From Minisyncoccota bacterium (GTDB lineage: Bacteria > Patescibacteriota > Microgenomatia > UBA1400 > PJMF01): a DNA stretch of 9,572 nt. The stretch lies in NCBI GenBank assembly GCA_014728425.1, contig WJLO01000072.1, positions 1 to 9,572 on the forward strand, read 5' to 3'. The notes beneath the pieces are model-generated. The model was not told the DNA's origin and ran no database searches. It was given only the letters and a program-made list of their open reading frames with translations. A program made the position numbers and the translations under genes. Below are positions 7,183-9,572 of this stretch, piece by piece (positions within the stretch are counted from its first letter, which is position 1; each line of letters opens with the position of its first letter).

Positions 7183-8130
7183 CTATTCCGGAATTAAATT
7201 AATTACTTTAGCAGAGTCAGTTGCTTGCAATACTAATCCTTGATCATCTGTGGTGGTTTTTAAGATAACTTGAGTGGGAGTAGGGGTAATCTGGCTGAAC
7301 TTGTCTAACTGCAAACTTGGGCTTAATGAAGGAGTTAAGGGGGGCCAAAGTTCCTGCCTTAACTCAAAAGCTTGTGACTTGAGTAACTGCAAGCGATCTA
7401 AGTTTAAACGACGTTTTTTTACCCACAGCAAAATGCGTAAATCAGTTTCTAGTTGTTGAGGTTTTAGTTCGTTTAATACCATTGGCTCAACTTCTTTAGC
7501 TGGCCAAGTTAAAACTTGATCAGCTTTGATCAACTTTTCTGCCAAAACCTGCTGCTTACTGGCCAAACGCTTCACTCGCAAGCTCTTGACCTGGCCAGTA
7601 GCTACTACACAGTCAACATTTTGAGCTTGATCCACCAACACTCCAAAGCTAGTGCCTTGAACCGCAGTTACCGAAGTTTGCGTTTGCACTTCATAACTAG
7701 ATTCAGCATTCAAAAATTTTTCTACTTGAGACCAGGTATTACCTAATTCTTGAAAAACCTGAATCTGTACTTGTTGATCATCAACCTGATGCTGTTTTAA
7801 ATTAATAACGGTGTTAACATCAAGAGCTAAAACTGATTCATCAGCAAAAACAATTTCTGCAGTTCCAGTATCATTGGTTTTGACACGAGCCCCCACTGTA
7901 ATGGGAGTAGCTTGAGTAACTGGTTGCCACTGTTGCTGCTTTTCTAGATAAACTGTTGCTTGACCTGGCAATAAAACAGCTGAGTTGGTATCTACTAAAG
8001 GAGTGGGCAATGGCTTGCCTTGGGCTAGTTCTGGCTGGGATAAATCTTGAGATTGGTGAAAGCGACGAGATAACTGCCAGCCAAGCAAAACTAGCAACAA
8101 AAAAAACAAAAAAACACTTAGCTTTCGCAT
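7183..8130 (-). CDS. Membrane-anchored FecR-domain protein
   Basis: The 315-residue protein has one N-terminal membrane helix (about 5-19) after a short MRK start, then a Pro-rich linker, so the bulk should lie outside the membrane. A FecR domain covers about 75-180: GARVKTNDTGTAEIVFADES, then SSYEVQTQTSVTAVQGTSFGV, the typical signature. The rest (about 225-315) is an uncharacterised tail with a charged helical part (235-262) and a Pro/Ser/Thr-rich stretch. In Gram-negative iron uptake FecR is a sigma-factor regulator, but stand-alone FecR-domain proteins like this one lack that partner; none is encoded here. The gene starts 8 bp after the SPFH gene, with an AAGG site overlapping the SPFH stop, so the two are co-transcribed. 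The cyclase with its extracytoplasmic CHASE2 sensor follows 109 bp later, suggesting a shared envelope-sensing role (inference). It ends TAG. Confidence 0.9.
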   Translation of the reverse strand: MRKLSVFLFFLLLVLLGWQLSRRFHQSQDLSQPELAQGKPLPTPLVDTNSAVLLPGQATVYLEKQQQWQPVTQATPITVGARVKTNDTGTAEIVFADESVLALDVNTVINLKQHQVDDQQVQIQVFQELGNTWSQVEKFLNAESSYEVQTQTSVTAVQGTSFGVLVDQAQNVDCVVATGQVKSLRVKRLASKQQVLAEKLIKADQVLTWPAKEVEPMVLNELKPQQLETDLRILLWVKKRRLNLDRLQLLKSQAFELRQELWPPLTPSLSPSLQLDKFSQITPTPTQVILKTTTDDQGLVLQATDSAKVINLIPE

Positions 8131-8138
8131 TATTTGCC

Positions 8139-8792
8139 TTAAACTTGATTAGCTGCGGGATTTTTAGCAGCAGCAAATACCTCTTGCTGGGGTCGGGCCT
8201 CTTGTTTGAGAATAGTTTCTGTTTTACCTCGATCGCCAATCACTTTTACTTCTGAAAGCAAAAAGCCTTCACAATCTAAACCTCGATCATTAAAATGAAG
8301 TTGTAAGTCTTCACGCATCAGGTTTTCTACTCCTGCACGATTGCGCTCGATTTGGTCTAGGGTAAGTTCACTAAAAACTGCAGAGATCCGGCTGCGGGAA
8401 AACGGTCGCACCACTTTCGAAACCACTTTTTCACCAATGTTCTCCCAAAGTTCTGGAGCATTATGACGATCAATTCTAAACAAAATCGAACCCTCAATTG
8501 AAACACTATGGCCGTCTTGAGTACTAGTTTTAACTGCTGTGTCGCCCAAAGCCTCTTTGTTCTGGCTATAATCAAAGCCCTCTCTTAGAGAGTATTCTAA
8601 AATCTGGGCATTAAATAACTTAGCTACTTGCCAAAAAGGAATCTTTAGGTGCAAGCCAGGTCCCCAAACTCTAGGCAAAACTCCACGGCCGCGATCATAA
8701 ACACAAGCGATGTGGCCAGGCGGAACCGAGATAAAAAACCCGCCTACGACCTCATCAACCAAAAAAGAGACTACTAAACGATCAAATTCCAT
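8139..8792 (-). CDS. SPFH/Band 7 (prohibitin-like) protein, short form
   Basis: The 217-residue protein matches the SPFH domain of prohibitins and stomatins: PPGHIACVYDRGRGVLPRVW (24-43) then GPGLHLKIPFWQ (44-55), DGHSVSIEGSILFRID (93-108), VVRPFSRSRISAVFSELTLD (127-146), and LDCEGFLLSEVKVI (172-185). The N-terminus (6-22) is hydrophobic but interrupted by Asp and Glu, so it is a weak membrane anchor. The long coiled-coil helix that normally follows the domain is reduced to about 30 residues. Such proteins assemble membrane microdomain scaffolds and often bind membrane proteases or insertases. No upstream Shine-Dalgarno is well placed; a TATAAA box ends 11 nt before the ATG. It sits 55 bp after the yidC-like gene and 8 bp before the FecR-domain gene, in one direction. 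Confidence 0.9.
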   Translation of the reverse strand: MEFDRLVVSFLVDEVVGGFFISVPPGHIACVYDRGRGVLPRVWGPGLHLKIPFWQVAKLFNAQILEYSLREGFDYSQNKEALGDTAVKTSTQDGHSVSIEGSILFRIDRHNAPELWENIGEKVVSKVVRPFSRSRISAVFSELTLDQIERNRAGVENLMREDLQLHFNDRGLDCEGFLLSEVKVIGDRGKTETILKQEARPQQEVFAAAKNPAANQV

Positions 8793-8847
8793 AGTGGAGA
8801 CATTTTATAGTATTTCCTTAGGACAGGCTAGTAGCGTTGAATGATCT

Positions 8848-9572
8848 TTATTTTTCTGCTACCAAGATCTGCTCCTGATCACTTGTTGCTTGAGCTTGTT
8901 TAGCCACCCATTTGTCTTGCAAATCTAAGGCTTTTCTTCTAATGGCTTTGATCAAAGTTAAGATAATGCTAAAAATCAAAGTAGTGATCACAAACAGTTT
9001 TTTACCAGCTGGCATCTTCATAAAGATTAAAAACGAAATAATTGGTAAAGTTAACTGCAAACGAACCACTTCTTTTTTACTATGAGGGTATGGTGAAGTA
9101 TAGACCGAAAGGGTTTCTAAAATGAAAATTAAAATCGACTGAATAATATTAAATAACAAATGGGGTTCAGTTAAATCAAACTTACCTAAAAACATTAAGT
9201 GCAATGGCTTTTCAATCTCAGGCATAAAGGAGTAAATCAAATGAAAGTCTTGGCCTTCTAAACCAGTGCTAAAAATCTTCCATAACATTAAAGCAATCGA
9301 GACTTGAATAAATAAGTTAATAGTTTCAGAAATAATAACTTTAGGATTGCGCTTAAAAACCAGTTTCTTTTTCATTCGTAAGGTCACTGGATCAGCGCCA
9401 TGGTCTTGCTCTAGGGTCTTGATTTTTTTCGCAATGCTGCGACGTTCTTGTTCGCTTTTTGAGCCAGCCAGAGATAAAGGTAGTAGCAAAATTCTAATCA
9501 AGATCGTCAGCAAAATCACAGCAATACCCATATCTGGCTCAATACCGCTGCCTAAGCCCAAAAGGTAATAAA
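8848..9572 (-). CDS. YidC/Oxa1-type membrane protein insertase, divergent, partial
   Basis: The frame is open to the right window edge (YYLLGLGSGIEPDMG precedes the first helix), so the N-terminus and true start lie outside; the TTG at 9561 is unlikely to be the start. GIAVILLTILIRILLLPLSL matches the first core helix of YidC, with the conserved hydrophilic-groove Arg. A charged cytoplasmic loop follows (KSEQERRSIAKKIKTLEQDH and on), then several hydrophobic segments, the late motif MPAGKKLFVITTLIFSII (compare PAG-LYW in YidC), and a basic/polar tail ending ILVAEK. The loop lacks the usual NP-GCLP-LIQ-P motif and instead reads KRNPKVIISETINLFIQVS, so this is a divergent member. The family inserts proteins into the membrane with or without SecYEG. 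The SPFH gene follows 55 bp downstream with no clear terminator between. Confidence 0.83.
   Translation of the reverse strand, partial: YYLLGLGSGIEPDMGIAVILLTILIRILLLPLSLAGSKSEQERRSIAKKIKTLEQDHGADPVTLRMKKKLVFKRNPKVIISETINLFIQVSIALMLWKIFSTGLEGQDFHLIYSFMPEIEKPLHLMFLGKFDLTEPHLLFNIIQSILIFILETLSVYTSPYPHSKKEVVRLQLTLPIISFLIFMKMPAGKKLFVITTLIFSIILTLIKAIRRKALDLQDKWVAKQAQATSDQEQILVAEK

Noticed and set aside
7871..8255. Open frames on both strands across the FecR/SPFH junction
   Set aside because: They overlap two clearly recognisable genes joined by an 8-bp gap with a ribosome site, and show no family features.

Overview
This AT-rich window (roughly 40% GC by eye) is bacterial, densely packed and has short gene gaps. 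The gene set is housekeeping plus envelope signalling: groES/groEL, a YidC/Oxa1-type insertase, an SPFH protein, a FecR-domain protein, a CHASE2 adenylate cyclase, a YfiH/laccase-domain protein and a small DNA-repair pair. A compact genome, a divergent YidC, several genes without Shine-Dalgarno sites and short family versions together suggest a Patescibacteria/CPR-type bacterium. This assignment is an inference, and no rRNA or tRNA is present to test it. The standard genetic code fits: about 30 Trp codons in the intact genes are all TGG, and the complete intact genes end in TAA or TAG.

Layout. (1) Positions 1-1149, minus strand: an unrecognised protein built of about three 125-134 residue repeats. 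Its reading frame is broken by an in-frame TGA (499-501) and by a frameshift at an A8 run (319-326), and it runs off the left edge. (2) A 116-bp divergent intergenic region (1150-1265). (3) Positions 1266-3125, plus strand: a tight three-gene operon encoding an EEP-family nuclease/phosphatase, a pyrimidine-dimer glycosylase-like protein and a YfiH/laccase-domain protein. (4) Positions 3142-5103, minus strand: groES-groEL, convergent with group 3. The groEL terminator hairpin lies inside the 3' end of the convergent yfiH-like gene. (5) Positions 5104-5444: a 341-bp regulatory region with the cyclase terminator, a consensus-type groESL promoter, two abutting CIRCE-like operators and a long 5' leader with hairpins. 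(6) Positions 5445-9572, minus strand: yidC-like (partial), SPFH, FecR and CHASE2-cyclase genes, all in one direction, with an extra promoter in front of the cyclase.

Functional reading. The right half looks like an envelope module: membrane protein insertion, an SPFH scaffold, a membrane-anchored FecR-domain protein and a receptor-type class III cyclase making cAMP. The chaperonin operon has its own heat-shock-style control. The plus-strand operon may couple lesion excision (glycosylase/AP lyase) to 3'-end or AP-site processing (EEP nuclease). The most notable signal is the pair of tandem operators at the groESL promoter. They keep the exact 9-N9-9 geometry of CIRCE and its TAGCA/TGCTA core, but with a symmetric base swap, so they look like a variant HrcA-type operator.
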